A stretch of DNA of 64,000 bases. Origin: Kitasatospora sp. Root107 (GTDB taxonomy: Bacteria > Actinomycetota > Actinomycetes > Streptomycetales > Streptomycetaceae). Positions within the stretch are counted from its first letter, which is position 1; each line of letters begins with the position of its first letter. This document shows, piece after piece, positions 50,318-58,920 of the stretch. Position numbers and translations under genes: made by a program. The notes under the pieces are model-generated. The model was not told where the DNA came from, searched no databases, and worked only from the letters and a program-made list of their open reading frames with translations. The DNA lies in assembly GCF_001424875.1 (NCBI RefSeq), contig NZ_LMCT01000023.1:235098-299097 (forward strand), read 5' to 3'.

Positions 50318-51235
50318 TCAGGACGAGACGAGGTAGGAGAAGACGCTCTCCAGCGACTCGTCGGCCGGGGAGACGGTGTACAGCCGGATGCCGGCCTCCT
50401 TGGCGACCTTCGGCAGCAGCGTGGTGAACTGCGGGAAGTTGATCGCCTGGATGCGCAACGCCTTCTCGTGCCAGTCGAGTTCGATACCGGCGGTGGAGCT
50501 GTCCGCGATCAGGGCGGCGGCCAGCCTGCGGTCGTCGCTGGAGCGGACCAGGTAGCGGTGCGGCCGGTCCGTCATCAGCCGGCGGATCTTCCGGAAGTCG
50601 CCGGAGGCGGCGTGCCGTCCGGCCACCACCACCTCGATGTGCCGGGCCAGTTGCTCGACCTCCTCCAGGATGTGCGAGGAGAACAGCACGGTACGGCCGT
50701 CGGCACCGAACTGGCGGAGCAGCTCCATCAGCTGGAGCCGCTGACGCGGGTCCATGCCGTTGAACGGCTCGTCCAGCAGTAGTACGGCCGGATCGTGGAC
50801 CAGCGCGGAGGCCATCTTGACCCGCTGCTTCATGCCCTTGGAGTAGGTGCCGGTCTTCCGGTCCTGCGCGTACTTCATCTCGACCAGGCCGATGGCCCGC
50901 TCGGCGGCGGCGCCCGGGTCGGCCAGTCCGTGCAGCTCGGCGTTGGCCAGCACGAACTCCCAGCCCGTCAGGTAGTCGTACATCGACTCCCGCTCGGGCA
51001 CCAGGCCGATCTGCCGGTAGACCTGCTGGTTGCGCCAGATCGGCGCGCCGTCCAGGGTGACCGACCCGGAGGACGGGGCCAGGAAGCCGCTCATCATGTG
51101 GATCAGGGTGGACTTGCCCGCGCCGTTGGGGCCGAGCAGCCCGGTGACGCCCGGGCCGATCTCCATGGTGACGTCGTTGACGGCGACCACGTTGCCGAAC
51201 CAGCGGGAGACCTTGTCGATGGTGATGACTGCCAT
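50318..51235 (-). CDS. ABC transporter ATP-binding protein (pair 2)
   Basis: Walker A GLLGPNGAGKST, signature YSKGMKQRVKMA and Walker B AVLLLDEPFNGMD are intact in 305 residues. The C-terminal extension is typical of exporter ATPases of the CcmA/NatA type. It lies 9 bp after the permease of pair 1, so the four ABC genes form one operon. Confidence 0.92.
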   Translation of the reverse strand: MAVITIDKVSRWFGNVVAVNDVTMEIGPGVTGLLGPNGAGKSTLIHMMSGFLAPSSGSVTLDGAPIWRNQQVYRQIGLVPERESMYDYLTGWEFVLANAELHGLADPGAAAERAIGLVEMKYAQDRKTGTYSKGMKQRVKMASALVHDPAVLLLDEPFNGMDPRQRLQLMELLRQFGADGRTVLFSSHILEEVEQLARHIEVVVAGRHAASGDFRKIRRLMTDRPHRYLVRSSDDRRLAAALIADSSTAGIELDWHEKALRIQAINFPQFTTLLPKVAKEAGIRLYTVSPADESLESVFSYLVSS

Positions 51236-51244
51236 GACGACCTC

Positions 51245-52147
51245 TCAGATGTTCCGGTAGCGGCGCAGCAGCAGCCAGTACGAGCCGCCGGTCAGCACGG
51301 CGGTCTCCAGAGCGAAGACGGCGATGCCGATCCCGCCGGGAGCGTGCAACGAGCCGCCCGTGGTGATCGAGAACATCTCGTTGACCAGACCGTGGACGAC
51401 GGTGCTCGGCGAGAGCAGGGCCGCCCAGTTGGCGGACTCCGGGGCCGGGCCGACGCCGCTGCTGAGGCCGTACACGATGCCGACCAGCGGGATGCTGACG
51501 AACATCACGCCCATGATGGCCGCGACGCCGAAGCCGCGGCGCGGGGTGGCGGCGGCGATCAGCAGGCCGATCGCGGAGTAGAGCACCGAGTAGAGCAGCG
51601 CGGCGAACAGGCCCTGGGCGAACTGCCCGGTGTTCTCGCCGAACGGCAGCCCGGCCAGCAACGCGCCCAGGTACAGCAGCACCAGCGGCACCGTCATCAG
51701 CAGCATCAGCGCGGCGGCCATCGCGAGGAAGCGCGCCTGGACGTAGTCGGTCCGGGTGATCGGCCGGGAGAAGTACAGCGGCACGGTGTTGTGCCGGAGG
51801 TCCCGGGACATCAGCACCGGGGCCTGTGCGGCCAGGAACATCAGCACGAAGATCCCCATCACCGACAGGGAGATGTAGTCCGCGTACCCCACCGAGAGCT
51901 TGTCCAACTTCATGATGATCGCGACCGCCACGATGACCAGCGCGGGCAGCGCCAGTGCGGCGGCCACCAGCATCGGCAGCACCTTGGACTTGCCGGAGCG
52001 GCCCAGGCCGTACGCAGCGCGCAGGCCCTGGACGAACAACGCTCCGGTGGCGTAGCCGCGGCCGAGGCGGGGGCCCTGGTAGCCGCGGTAGCCGATGTTG
52101 TGGATGACTCCGCTGTCGGGCGCGGTGTCGTTAGGAGGCAGCGGCAT
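51245..52147 (-). CDS. ABC-2 type transporter permease (pair 1)
   Basis: This 300-residue membrane protein has about six helices after a polar N-terminus with the repeated Gly/Tyr motif GYRGYQGPRLGRGYATGALF. Its start overlaps the stop of the upstream ATPase by 17 bp, showing translational coupling. It pairs with the ATPase at 52131-53087. Confidence 0.9.
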   Translation of the reverse strand: MPLPPNDTAPDSGVIHNIGYRGYQGPRLGRGYATGALFVQGLRAAYGLGRSGKSKVLPMLVAAALALPALVIVAVAIIMKLDKLSVGYADYISLSVMGIFVLMFLAAQAPVLMSRDLRHNTVPLYFSRPITRTDYVQARFLAMAAALMLLMTVPLVLLYLGALLAGLPFGENTGQFAQGLFAALLYSVLYSAIGLLIAAATPRRGFGVAAIMGVMFVSIPLVGIVYGLSSGVGPAPESANWAALLSPSTVVHGLVNEMFSITTGGSLHAPGGIGIAVFALETAVLTGGSYWLLLRRYRNI

Positions 52148-53087
52148 CGGAGGGCCCTCCCGTCTCGGTGGCGAAGATCTCGGCGACCCGGTGGCGGCGC
52201 TGCTCCAGCCGGACCAGGCCGAGGCCGAGGTCGGCCACGGTGTCCCGGATGGTGTCGTAGGTGTCGTCGTCCTCGAGCTGCACCAGCATGATCTTGGTGC
52301 CGTCGGTACGGGCCGACAGGCCGGCGGCGGTGAGCCGCGCCAGGACGGCCGCCTCGGCGTCGAAGCCCGGCTCGTCCGGACGGTCCGTCACCTCGACCGC
52401 GATCAGCTGGGTCACCTCGGTGAACGAGGCGGTGGAGGAGGACCGCAGCAGCCGGCCGCCGTCGATCACCACCAGGTGGTCGCAGGTGCGCTCCAGCTCG
52501 CCGAGCAGGTGGGTGGTGACCAGCACCGAGATGCCGAAGTCGGTGTACACCCGGCGGATCAGCGCCAGCATCTCGTCCCGGCCGACCGGGTCGAGGCCGT
52601 TGGTCGGCTCGTCCAGCAGCACCAACTTGGGGTCGTGCACCAGAGCCTGAGCCAGCTTCACCCGCTGCTTCATGCCGGTCGAGTAACCGCCCATCGGGCG
52701 GTACCGCTCCTCGTAGAGGCCGACGTGGCGCAGCGTGTCGGCGGTGCGCTCACGGGCGGCGGCGGCCGGCAGGCCGGACATCCGGGCCATGTGCACCACG
52801 AACTCGGTCGCCGAGACGTCGGGCGGCAGGCAGTCGTGCTCGGGCATGTAGCCGACCTGCTCGCGGATGGCCGAGCCCTCGGTGGCGATGTCCAGGCCGA
52901 GCACCTGGCCCGTCCCCGAGGTGGCCGGGGCCAGCCCGAGCAGGATCTTGATGAGTGTGGACTTGCCCGCCCCGTTCGCCCCTACCAGGCCGACCACACC
53001 GGGCTGCACCTCTACGGTGAGCTGGTCCAGCGCGGTGACCCGGGGGAACTTCTTGGTGAGGCCGTCCGTCTTGATGACAGTGGACAC
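52131..53087 (-). CDS. ABC transporter ATP-binding protein (pair 1), first gene of the operon
   Basis: Walker A GLVGANGAGKST, signature YSTGMKQRVKLA and Walker B LVLLDEPTNGLD are intact in 318 residues. The start GTG at 53087 lies 6 bases after a TAGGTT box (53094-53099, minus strand) with no ribosome site, so the operon mRNA is probably leaderless. The four-gene set is conserved near serS in Streptomyces as I recall it. Confidence 0.92.
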   Translation of the reverse strand: MSTVIKTDGLTKKFPRVTALDQLTVEVQPGVVGLVGANGAGKSTLIKILLGLAPATSGTGQVLGLDIATEGSAIREQVGYMPEHDCLPPDVSATEFVVHMARMSGLPAAAARERTADTLRHVGLYEERYRPMGGYSTGMKQRVKLAQALVHDPKLVLLDEPTNGLDPVGRDEMLALIRRVYTDFGISVLVTTHLLGELERTCDHLVVIDGGRLLRSSSTASFTEVTQLIAVEVTDRPDEPGFDAEAAVLARLTAAGLSARTDGTKIMLVQLEDDDTYDTIRDTVADLGLGLVRLEQRRHRVAEIFATETGGPSDAAAS

Positions 53088-53166
53088 AGGCCCAACCTAG
53101 CGGGCACCCCTACCGGGCGGCATGAGCTGGGATGACGAGGTCCAACTAGCCCTGCAGGATGACGCG

Positions 53167-53209
53167 CAGCGGCCCGACCCCTAGGGGTTGCCAGGGGGTC
53201 GGGCCGCTG
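53167..53209. terminator. Hairpin terminator of the four-paralog operon
   Basis: AGCGGCCCGACCCC (53168-53181) pairs with GGGGTCGGGCCGCT (53195-53208). It immediately follows the stop of the last paralog on the minus strand. Confidence 0.9.
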
Positions 53210-53217
53210 ATCTGCCG

Positions 53218-54144
53218 TCAGTTCAGCAGATCGCTCTGCAGAATCGCCACCTGCCTGAACGCCTGGGACGGCACGCCGTTCGGGTTGGTCAGCACGATCA
53301 GGCCGACCACGTCGCCACTCTGCAGGTAGACGGCGCGGCCGACCGGCACGTTGGCTGCACCGGCCGTCGTCTTGGTGAACTTCACCGACGACTTCAGGTC
53401 CAGGACGCTGTTCAGCGACAGCGTGGCGTGCTCCAGGCCGGCCGGCTCCTTGAGCTCGCCGCTGCTCATCTTCACGTGAAACGCGCCCGCCTCGGTCTCG
53501 GACCCGAACTTGAGCAACCAGGTCTCGGCCCGGGTGCCGTCCGCCGCGGTCCAGACCCGGCGGGCCGCGCCACGGCAGGCGTTCTCGTCCAGCAACTCCT
53601 TGAGCTTGACCGGGTCCTTGTCGAGCTGGGCGTAGTCCTCGCAGGACTTCCAGTCCGCCGGTGCGGCGGGCTGACCCGGCGCCGGGGCGGGCGAGACGGT
53701 CCCGCCGACCGGGGCCGGCAGCAACAGCAGCCGCAGGTCGGCGTGGTGACGGTGCTTCGCCTCGGTCGCGCCCGGCGACGGCTTGCCGGACGGGAGCGGC
53801 GGGAGCGCCAGGGGCTGGAAGACGTACCGGCCGTCGTTCGGGGTCTCCAGGCCGGGCAGGTCGGTCCGCTCCACCGAGGTCATCGCGAATCCGGCGGCGG
53901 TGCCGGTGAGCAGCACCACCAGCGCGGCGGCCGCCCAGCGCACCTTGATCCGACGGCGGGGCCGACGGGCCTGCTCCTCCGCCACCGCCTCGGGCGGCAG
54001 CGCCCAGGCGTCGATCTCGACCGGGCCGGTGGCGGTTCCGGGCTCTGTGGTTCCGGGCTCGGCTGCTTCGGGTGCCGCTGCGGGCTCGGGCGCGGTCGTC
54101 GGCTGCGGCGGGACCGGGGTGGTGGTCTCGGTCTGATCGGTCAT
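53218..54144 (-). CDS. Membrane-anchored protein of a four-gene paralogous set (gene D)
   Basis: This 308-residue protein has a Pro/Ala/Glu-rich cytoplasmic N-terminus, one membrane helix (about residues 70-90, WAAAALVVLLTGTAAGFAMT) and an outer domain. The outer domain starts with HADLRLLLLPAP and later has TWLLKFGSETEAGAFHVKM and SGDVVGLIVL. The same three landmarks occur in genes A-C, showing duplication. No named family is recognised; a PknH-like sensor domain is one possibility. The start overlaps the stop of gene C by 4 bp. Confidence 0.8.
   Translation of the reverse strand: MTDQTETTTPVPPQPTTAPEPAAAPEAAEPGTTEPGTATGPVEIDAWALPPEAVAEEQARRPRRRIKVRWAAAALVVLLTGTAAGFAMTSVERTDLPGLETPNDGRYVFQPLALPPLPSGKPSPGATEAKHRHHADLRLLLLPAPVGGTVSPAPAPGQPAAPADWKSCEDYAQLDKDPVKLKELLDENACRGAARRVWTAADGTRAETWLLKFGSETEAGAFHVKMSSGELKEPAGLEHATLSLNSVLDLKSSVKFTKTTAGAANVPVGRAVYLQSGDVVGLIVLTNPNGVPSQAFRQVAILQSDLLN
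53469..53482. other. parS-like site (12 of 14 matches)
   Basis: The sequence TCTTCACGTGAAAC matches the parS 14-mer except for the first two bases. It lies inside gene D of the paralog operon. Degenerate parS sites with 1-2 mismatches are known in Streptomyces. Confidence 0.5.
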
Positions 54145-55019
54145 ACGGACGCTCCCGGGCGGGCCAGCCGGTCGAGCTGCTGGCTGAAGAGGTTCACGGC
54201 CTTGTCCTTGGGCAGCGGGGCGATCCCCTCCACCTCCATCTCGATCCGGAGGTCACCCTCCGCCGCCGAGCAGACCAGGCGGTCGATCTTGTCCCCCGGA
54301 GCGGCGTGCGGGAGGAAGCAGCTCGCCTGCTCGTGCCCCGGCACCTTCGGCCCGAGCCGGAACAGCCCGGAGTCCGAGGCCAGCACACTGGCCCAGGCCG
54401 CGTCGGCCTTGACCGCGTCCTGGTGGTACTGGAGCAGCCAGACCGTCGCCACGTAGTCGCCGGACGGCGCGATGAAGGTACGAACGCCACCGCCCTTCAG
54501 CGGCGCGCCCTCCCACTCCTTGCGGAGCGCGTCCTGGAGCTTCTTCGGCAAGCCACGGATCTGGTCCTCGACCCAGCTCTTGCGCTGGTCCTCGGTCAGC
54601 TCGGTGTCGTTGCCGTAGGCGCCCGCATCCGGCCCCAGCCGGTACTGCTCCGGCATCGGGAGCAGCAGCTCGCGCATCGAACCGAAGTGCGTGCCATTGG
54701 ACTTGGCGCCGAAGGCGGGCGAGGCGCTCGCGCTCGGCGGAGCCGAGGGAGCGGCCACCGCGACCGGCGCGGTGTCCTCGTCCTGGTACTGCGTGCGCAG
54801 GATGCCGACGCCGATGCCCACCCCGAGCACAGCGGCCGCCACCACGGCGGCGCCCACCCGCAGGGCCGGGTTCATCGCCCGTCGCGGAGCGGCCGGCTGG
54901 TGGTCCGCTCGGGCGTCCGTCTGGCCATCCGTCTGACCGTCCGCCTGCGCGTCCGTCTGGGCCGGCGGCGGCAGTTCGGGCTGCTGCTCGTCGGACGGGG
55001 GTGTCTCGGTCATGCTCAT
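54141..55019 (-). CDS. Membrane-anchored protein of a four-gene paralogous set (gene C)
   Basis: This 292-residue protein has an Asp/Gln/Thr-rich N-terminus with DGQTDGQTDARAD repeats and one membrane helix (about 52-72). The outer domain has SMRELLLPMPEQY, VWLLQYHQDAVKADAAWASVL and EGDLRIEMEVEG, corresponding to the motifs of genes A, B and D. I use the ATG at 55019, which overlaps the stop of gene B (ATGA). Function unknown. Confidence 0.8.
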   Translation of the reverse strand: MSMTETPPSDEQQPELPPPAQTDAQADGQTDGQTDARADHQPAAPRRAMNPALRVGAAVVAAAVLGVGIGVGILRTQYQDEDTAPVAVAAPSAPPSASASPAFGAKSNGTHFGSMRELLLPMPEQYRLGPDAGAYGNDTELTEDQRKSWVEDQIRGLPKKLQDALRKEWEGAPLKGGGVRTFIAPSGDYVATVWLLQYHQDAVKADAAWASVLASDSGLFRLGPKVPGHEQASCFLPHAAPGDKIDRLVCSAAEGDLRIEMEVEGIAPLPKDKAVNLFSQQLDRLARPGASV

Positions 55020-55912
55020 ACCAGTCGCTCCCACTGCCGCTTGGCGACATCCTTGAGCTCGTCCGCATTGACCTGGGTGGGCGAGTGCACGCTGACCCGC
55101 ATCACCAGGTCACCCCGCCTGGCCAACGCCGCCCCGTAGTAGTACTGCTCGGTGCTCTCGGCGTAGTTGTACGCCTTGGTCGGCGTCACGTACGTGCCAC
55201 TGGCCGTGCCGGGCAACGGAGTTGTCGATCCATAGCCGTACCCGCTGAACGCTGCCGCCTCGGCCGAGCCCGCCCAGTCGGACTGGTACTGGACCAGCTC
55301 CACCCGCCAGAGGACCTTGTCCTTGCGCCAGGTGACGGCCGCATCCCGGCGGAAGCCGTCTCGGAGCAGCCGACGGAAGACGTCGTCGGCCTCGCTGAAC
55401 GACATCGCGTTCTCACCGGCACTGAGCCAGCCGCTGTCGTCGCCGCGACCGTAGTTGTCCCACTCCTCGGTGCCGTCCGGCCTGGAGATCAGCAGCTTGC
55501 GCAGGTCGCCGTCGATCCCCAGCGGCTTCAGCGTCCCGTCGGCCGCCGCCTTCTCGTCCGCCGGAGCGGTCGGGTACTGCGGCGCGGCAACCTCCAGCCC
55601 GGGCAGTGCGGTGGCCGGCCTGGCTGCCTGAACGGCGTAGCCGACCGACCCGCCCAGCAACGGACCCACCAGCAGTGCGGCCAGCAGCAGCTTCCCGGTG
55701 CCCAGCGGGCGACGCGGGGTCGCCGGAGGCAGCTCCTCGGTGCCCGCCGCCAGCAGCTCGGTCTGACCGAACTCGCCTGCCTGGTCCGGGATCTGACCGA
55801 TTTCGGGCTGGTCGGCGTCCACTGCCGGCCCTGCTGTCGGTCCGGTCACCGGATTCGGCGCATCGGCCTGCCCGACGATGTCGGGCTCAGGAGAAATATC
55901 GGACTCAGCCAC
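55016..55912 (-). CDS. Membrane-anchored protein of a four-gene paralogous set (gene B)
   Basis: This 298-residue protein has an acidic/Pro-rich cytoplasmic N-terminus, one membrane helix (about 75-95, LLLAALLVGPLLGGSVGYAV) and an outer domain. The landmarks are DGDLRKLLISRPDG, VELVQYQSDWAGSAEAAAF and RRGDLVMRVSVHS, ending RQWERLV. The P in the LLPxP motif is shifted (LLISRP). It overlaps gene A by 8 bp and gene C by 4 bp. Function unknown. Confidence 0.8.
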   Translation of the reverse strand: MAESDISPEPDIVGQADAPNPVTGPTAGPAVDADQPEIGQIPDQAGEFGQTELLAAGTEELPPATPRRPLGTGKLLLAALLVGPLLGGSVGYAVQAARPATALPGLEVAAPQYPTAPADEKAAADGTLKPLGIDGDLRKLLISRPDGTEEWDNYGRGDDSGWLSAGENAMSFSEADDVFRRLLRDGFRRDAAVTWRKDKVLWRVELVQYQSDWAGSAEAAAFSGYGYGSTTPLPGTASGTYVTPTKAYNYAESTEQYYYGAALARRGDLVMRVSVHSPTQVNADELKDVAKRQWERLV

Positions 55913-56852
55913 CGGAGTTCAGCCTTTCCCGCTGACGCTTCATCGCATCCTGGAGCGGCGCCTTGTCGGGCGTGCCCTTCACCAGGACGGTGATCTCGTA
56001 CTCGACGTCGCCCAGGCTCGAGATGCCGACCAGCCTTCCGGTCCACGCCTCCTGCTTGGGCTTCAACAGGATGCCCTTGCCCTTGGAGTCGCCGTCGATG
56101 TCGAACTCCTGGGCGTCCTTGAAGCTCATGCCGTCCGCGAACCTGCGGGCGTCCGCCGCCGACTTGAACCGCAGCATCCGGACCTCGACCTCCTGCTGGC
56201 CGTCAGCGGTGCGGTAGCGACGGGTCGCCCCCTCCTTGAAGCCGAGGTAGTTGAGACTCTCCTCACCGGCCGAGTCGCTCTCGAAGTCCTTCTTCACCTC
56301 GTCCCGCCCGACCTCGACCCCGTCGGCCGAGCCGTAGGACTCGGCACCGGCGGGCATCGGGAGCAGGAAAAACCGCAGGTCGCCGCCGTGCGTGTTGCCG
56401 TTCACGGTGCCGTGCAGAGTGCTGACCGGGGACGGCACCTGAGTGGGCGTCGGGGTCGGCGTGGGAGTGGGTGACGGCGTCGCACTCGGGCTCGGACTCG
56501 CGCTGCCACTCGCCGTGGGCGCGGCAGCGACGGTGTGCGGCTTCCGGTCCGGCTTGCCGATCGCCACCGTGACGGTGGCGCTGGCAGCGGTCACCGCGAG
56601 CAGCCCGGTGACCGTCAGCGCGACCACCACCGCGCGCGGCAGCTTCCTGGCGACCGGCTCCTGCACCAGCCCGGACTCGACCTCAACCTCGGCAGTCGGC
56701 TCTGGCAGTGGCTCGGGTACGGGCTCCGGCACCGATTCGGGCACGCTTATCGGCGCGCTCTCAGGCGCGTTCTCAGGCGCGTTCTCAGGCGCAGACAAGG
56801 GACTCCCCCGGAAGGAACGGAACGCGCGCCGCTCCCCCGCCGGGGCGCTCAT
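55905..56852 (-). CDS. Membrane-anchored protein of a four-gene paralogous set (gene A, operon head)
   Basis: The N-terminus holds Pro/Glu repeats (APENAPENAPES, then VPEPVPEPLPEP), encoded partly by a 12-bp tandem repeat. One membrane helix (about 75-97) follows, then a Ser/Thr-Pro stalk (PTPTPTPTP). The outer domain has GGDLRFFLLPMPAG, VRMLRFKSAADARRFADGM and LGDVEYEITVLVKG, ending MKRQRERLNSGG. The ATG at 56852 follows GGCGGGGGCGAA. It is the first gene of a tightly overlapping operon. The stalk suggests that the outer domain stands off the membrane or spans the wall. Confidence 0.8.
   Translation of the reverse strand: MSAPAGERRAFRSFRGSPLSAPENAPENAPESAPISVPESVPEPVPEPLPEPTAEVEVESGLVQEPVARKLPRAVVVALTVTGLLAVTAASATVTVAIGKPDRKPHTVAAAPTASGSASPSPSATPSPTPTPTPTPTQVPSPVSTLHGTVNGNTHGGDLRFFLLPMPAGAESYGSADGVEVGRDEVKKDFESDSAGEESLNYLGFKEGATRRYRTADGQQEVEVRMLRFKSAADARRFADGMSFKDAQEFDIDGDSKGKGILLKPKQEAWTGRLVGISSLGDVEYEITVLVKGTPDKAPLQDAMKRQRERLNSGG
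56755..56790. repeat. 12-bp tandem repeat coding for Pro-Glu repeats
   Basis: Three units of GCG(C/T)TCTCAGGC follow each other in gene A. On the coding strand they give a repeated Ala-Pro-Glu-Asn/Ser tetrapeptide. The copy number may vary between strains. Confidence 0.7.
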
Positions 56853-57153
56853 TTCGCCCCCGCCAAAGCCGACTGTCACGTGTGTCAGCAGAATTATGAG
56901 AGGCCATTGCCCCCACCGCCAACACAGTTCCGCCAGACACTCCACCGCAATGCCGAACCAATCGGACACGTCGTGATCGAACCGCAACGGGCCCGACGCA
57001 GCCGCTTGGTCATTTCGTCGGCCGAAGGAAGCGTCACGGCACGGTCAGGCCACCGCCCTCGCGCAGTCCCGCGTGGACACCGCCCCCATTGAGGCCCTCA
57101 CCGCGCCCGGACCCGGGCGGGCACCGACCGGCTCGGCACCCGCCCGGAACGGC
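56853..57153. other. Intergenic region, 301 bp
   Basis: This gap lies between the head of the four-paralog operon and the stop of the LLM oxidoreductase gene; both are on the minus strand. It should hold the operon promoter. I see no terminator, small gene, RNA gene or clear operator in it. Confidence 0.5.
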
Positions 57154-58041
57154 TCAACTCAGCTGGGCGAGACCCTCGGTGGCGATCCGTTCGAAGACCG
57201 CGACGTCATTGGCGAAGATCGAGTCCGGCACCGGCCAGTGGATCACCAGCTCCGTCATGCCCAACTCCCGGTAGGTACCGGCCCAGTCGACGAAGGCATC
57301 CAGCGAGGCGAGCGGCTTCTCCGCCGTCGATCCCTGCAGCAGTACTTTCTCCAGCTCGCCGACCTCCCTGCCCTGTGCCTCGCAGGCCGCCGCCAGCTTG
57401 GCCAGCTGCGCCGCGATCACCGCAGGTGCCTGCTCCGCCGGCACCGCCGCCGGCCCCTTCGGGTCGCCGTACGTCACCCATCCCTGTCCGAACTCGGCCG
57501 CCAGCCGCATCCCGCGCGGCCCGGCCGCCGCGACGTAGAACGGCACCCGGGGTCGCTGCACGCAGCCCGGGATGTTCCGCGCCTCGACCGCCGAGTAGTA
57601 CGTGCCGCTCTCGGTGGTGGCGTCCTGCGTGAGCAGCCGGTCGAGCAGCGGCAGGAACTCACCGAACCGGTCCGCCCGCTCCTTCGACGACCAGGCCTCC
57701 TGCCCCATCGCAGTGGCGTCGAACCCGATCCCTCCGGCCCCGATCCCGACCGTCACCCGCCCACCCGAGATGTCGTCCAGCGACACCAACTCCTTGGCCA
57801 GCGTGACCGGATGACGGAAGTTCGGCGAGGTGACCAGTGTGCCGAGCCTGATCCGCTCGGTCGCGGTCGCGGCGGCGGTGAGGGTCGGCACCGCCCCGAA
57901 CCACGGCTCGTCCCGGAACGACCGCCAGGAAAGGTGGTCATAGGTGTACGCGGCATGGAACCCGAGGTCCTCGGCCCGCCGCCAGATCTTCTGCCCCTCG
58001 CTCCACCGGTGGATGGGGAGGATCACCGTACTCAGTCGCAT
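57154..58041 (-). CDS. LLM-class F420-dependent oxidoreductase
   Basis: This 295-residue TIM barrel of the luciferase-like monooxygenase family has the F420-type core: TYDHLSWRSF, RIRLGTLVTSPNFRHPVTLAKELVSLDDISGGRVTVGIGAG (conserved in F420 members) and PFYVAAAGPRGMRLAAEFGQGW. It reduces or oxidises an unknown substrate with F420 or FMN. The ATG at 58041 lies 7 bases after a TAGGGT box, suggesting a leaderless mRNA. Confidence 0.88.
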   Translation of the reverse strand: MRLSTVILPIHRWSEGQKIWRRAEDLGFHAAYTYDHLSWRSFRDEPWFGAVPTLTAAATATERIRLGTLVTSPNFRHPVTLAKELVSLDDISGGRVTVGIGAGGIGFDATAMGQEAWSSKERADRFGEFLPLLDRLLTQDATTESGTYYSAVEARNIPGCVQRPRVPFYVAAAGPRGMRLAAEFGQGWVTYGDPKGPAAVPAEQAPAVIAAQLAKLAAACEAQGREVGELEKVLLQGSTAEKPLASLDAFVDWAGTYRELGMTELVIHWPVPDSIFANDVAVFERIATEGLAQLS

Positions 58042-58103
58042 GGCATCGACCCTATGCCGCCGAAGGAGCCCCGGTTCGGCGCTTACCGCAGTATGCTTCT
58101 CGC

Positions 58104-58352
58104 ATGGCAGCTACTACCCGCATCACGGTCACCCTGCCGACGGAGCAGGTCGCCGAACTCAAGAAGCTTACGAACAACGTCTCCGGCTACGTGGCTGAGG
58201 CCGTGGCCCGCCAGATCCGACACCAGCTACTCAGCGAGGAGCTGCGCCGCTACGAGGACGAGCACGGTGCCTTCACCGACGAGGAGCTCGCCGCCGCGCA
58301 GGCCAGGATTTTCGGATCGGCCGAGCCTGAGAGTGCGGCGGACGCTGCGTGA
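58104..58352 (+). CDS. Ribbon-helix-helix antitoxin (VapB-like)
   Basis: This 82-residue protein starts with a ribbon-helix-helix motif (TRITVTLPTEQVAELKKLTNNVSGYVAEAVARQIR) followed by an acidic toxin-neutralising tail. It would bind its own promoter as a dimer. The ATG at 58104 lies 6 bases after a TATGCT box, suggesting leaderless expression. It overlaps the toxin gene by 4 bp. Confidence 0.85.
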   Translation: MAATTRITVTLPTEQVAELKKLTNNVSGYVAEAVARQIRHQLLSEELRRYEDEHGAFTDEELAAAQARIFGSAEPESAADAA

Positions 58353-58750
58353 GCAACGGACTTGAGACCGTCGTGCTTGACTCTCAGGGGCTGTCCTCGT
58401 GGATCTCGCAGGAGCGCGCCACGCTGGCCATGATCCGGTCCTTCCACTCGATGGCAGCCGATCTCGTGGTCTGCGCCAACACGATCGTGGAAGTCACGCA
58501 CGCGAGAGTGAATACGGCCCGGCTGAACCGGGTGCTCTCGCAGGTCAAGGTCGAGGCGGTCACCGAACAGGCCGCACGAGCCTCGGCCGAGTTGCTGAAG
58601 CAAGTCGGCCTGCACGGCCACAAGTACGCGATCGACGCGACCGTCGCCGAGATGGCGCTCCGCCAGCCGGGACCGGTAGCCATGCTCACCTCGGACATCG
58701 ACGACATGGCGAAGCTCTGCGGCAACCGAGTACGGCTCATCGCGATCTGA
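58349..58750 (+). CDS. PIN-domain toxin (VapC-like ribonuclease)
   Basis: This 133-residue PIN domain has the four acidic metal ligands in place: VVLDSQG (Asp 11), NTIVEVT (Glu 48), YAIDATVAEMA (Asp 96) and TSDIDDM (Asp 116). VapC toxins are Mg-dependent endonucleases that cut tRNA or rRNA. The GTG start overlaps the antitoxin stop (GTGA). With all ligands present the toxin is probably active and held by the antitoxin. Confidence 0.87.
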   Translation: MSNGLETVVLDSQGLSSWISQERATLAMIRSFHSMAADLVVCANTIVEVTHARVNTARLNRVLSQVKVEAVTEQAARASAELLKQVGLHGHKYAIDATVAEMALRQPGPVAMLTSDIDDMAKLCGNRVRLIAI

Positions 58751-58920
58751 GCCGTAGCGCGGACCACGTTCCCGGCGAGCGTTTCCGCAGCTCAGGCCGT
58801 AGCAGGTGAACGAGGATCTGGGGGCCGGGCGCGTGGCGTCGGAGCGAGTGGGTAGCCTGTCGGGTCGTCAGTGACGAGCCGGGTGCACCGGCGTTGATCG
58901 AGCATGGGGGAACCATCGAT

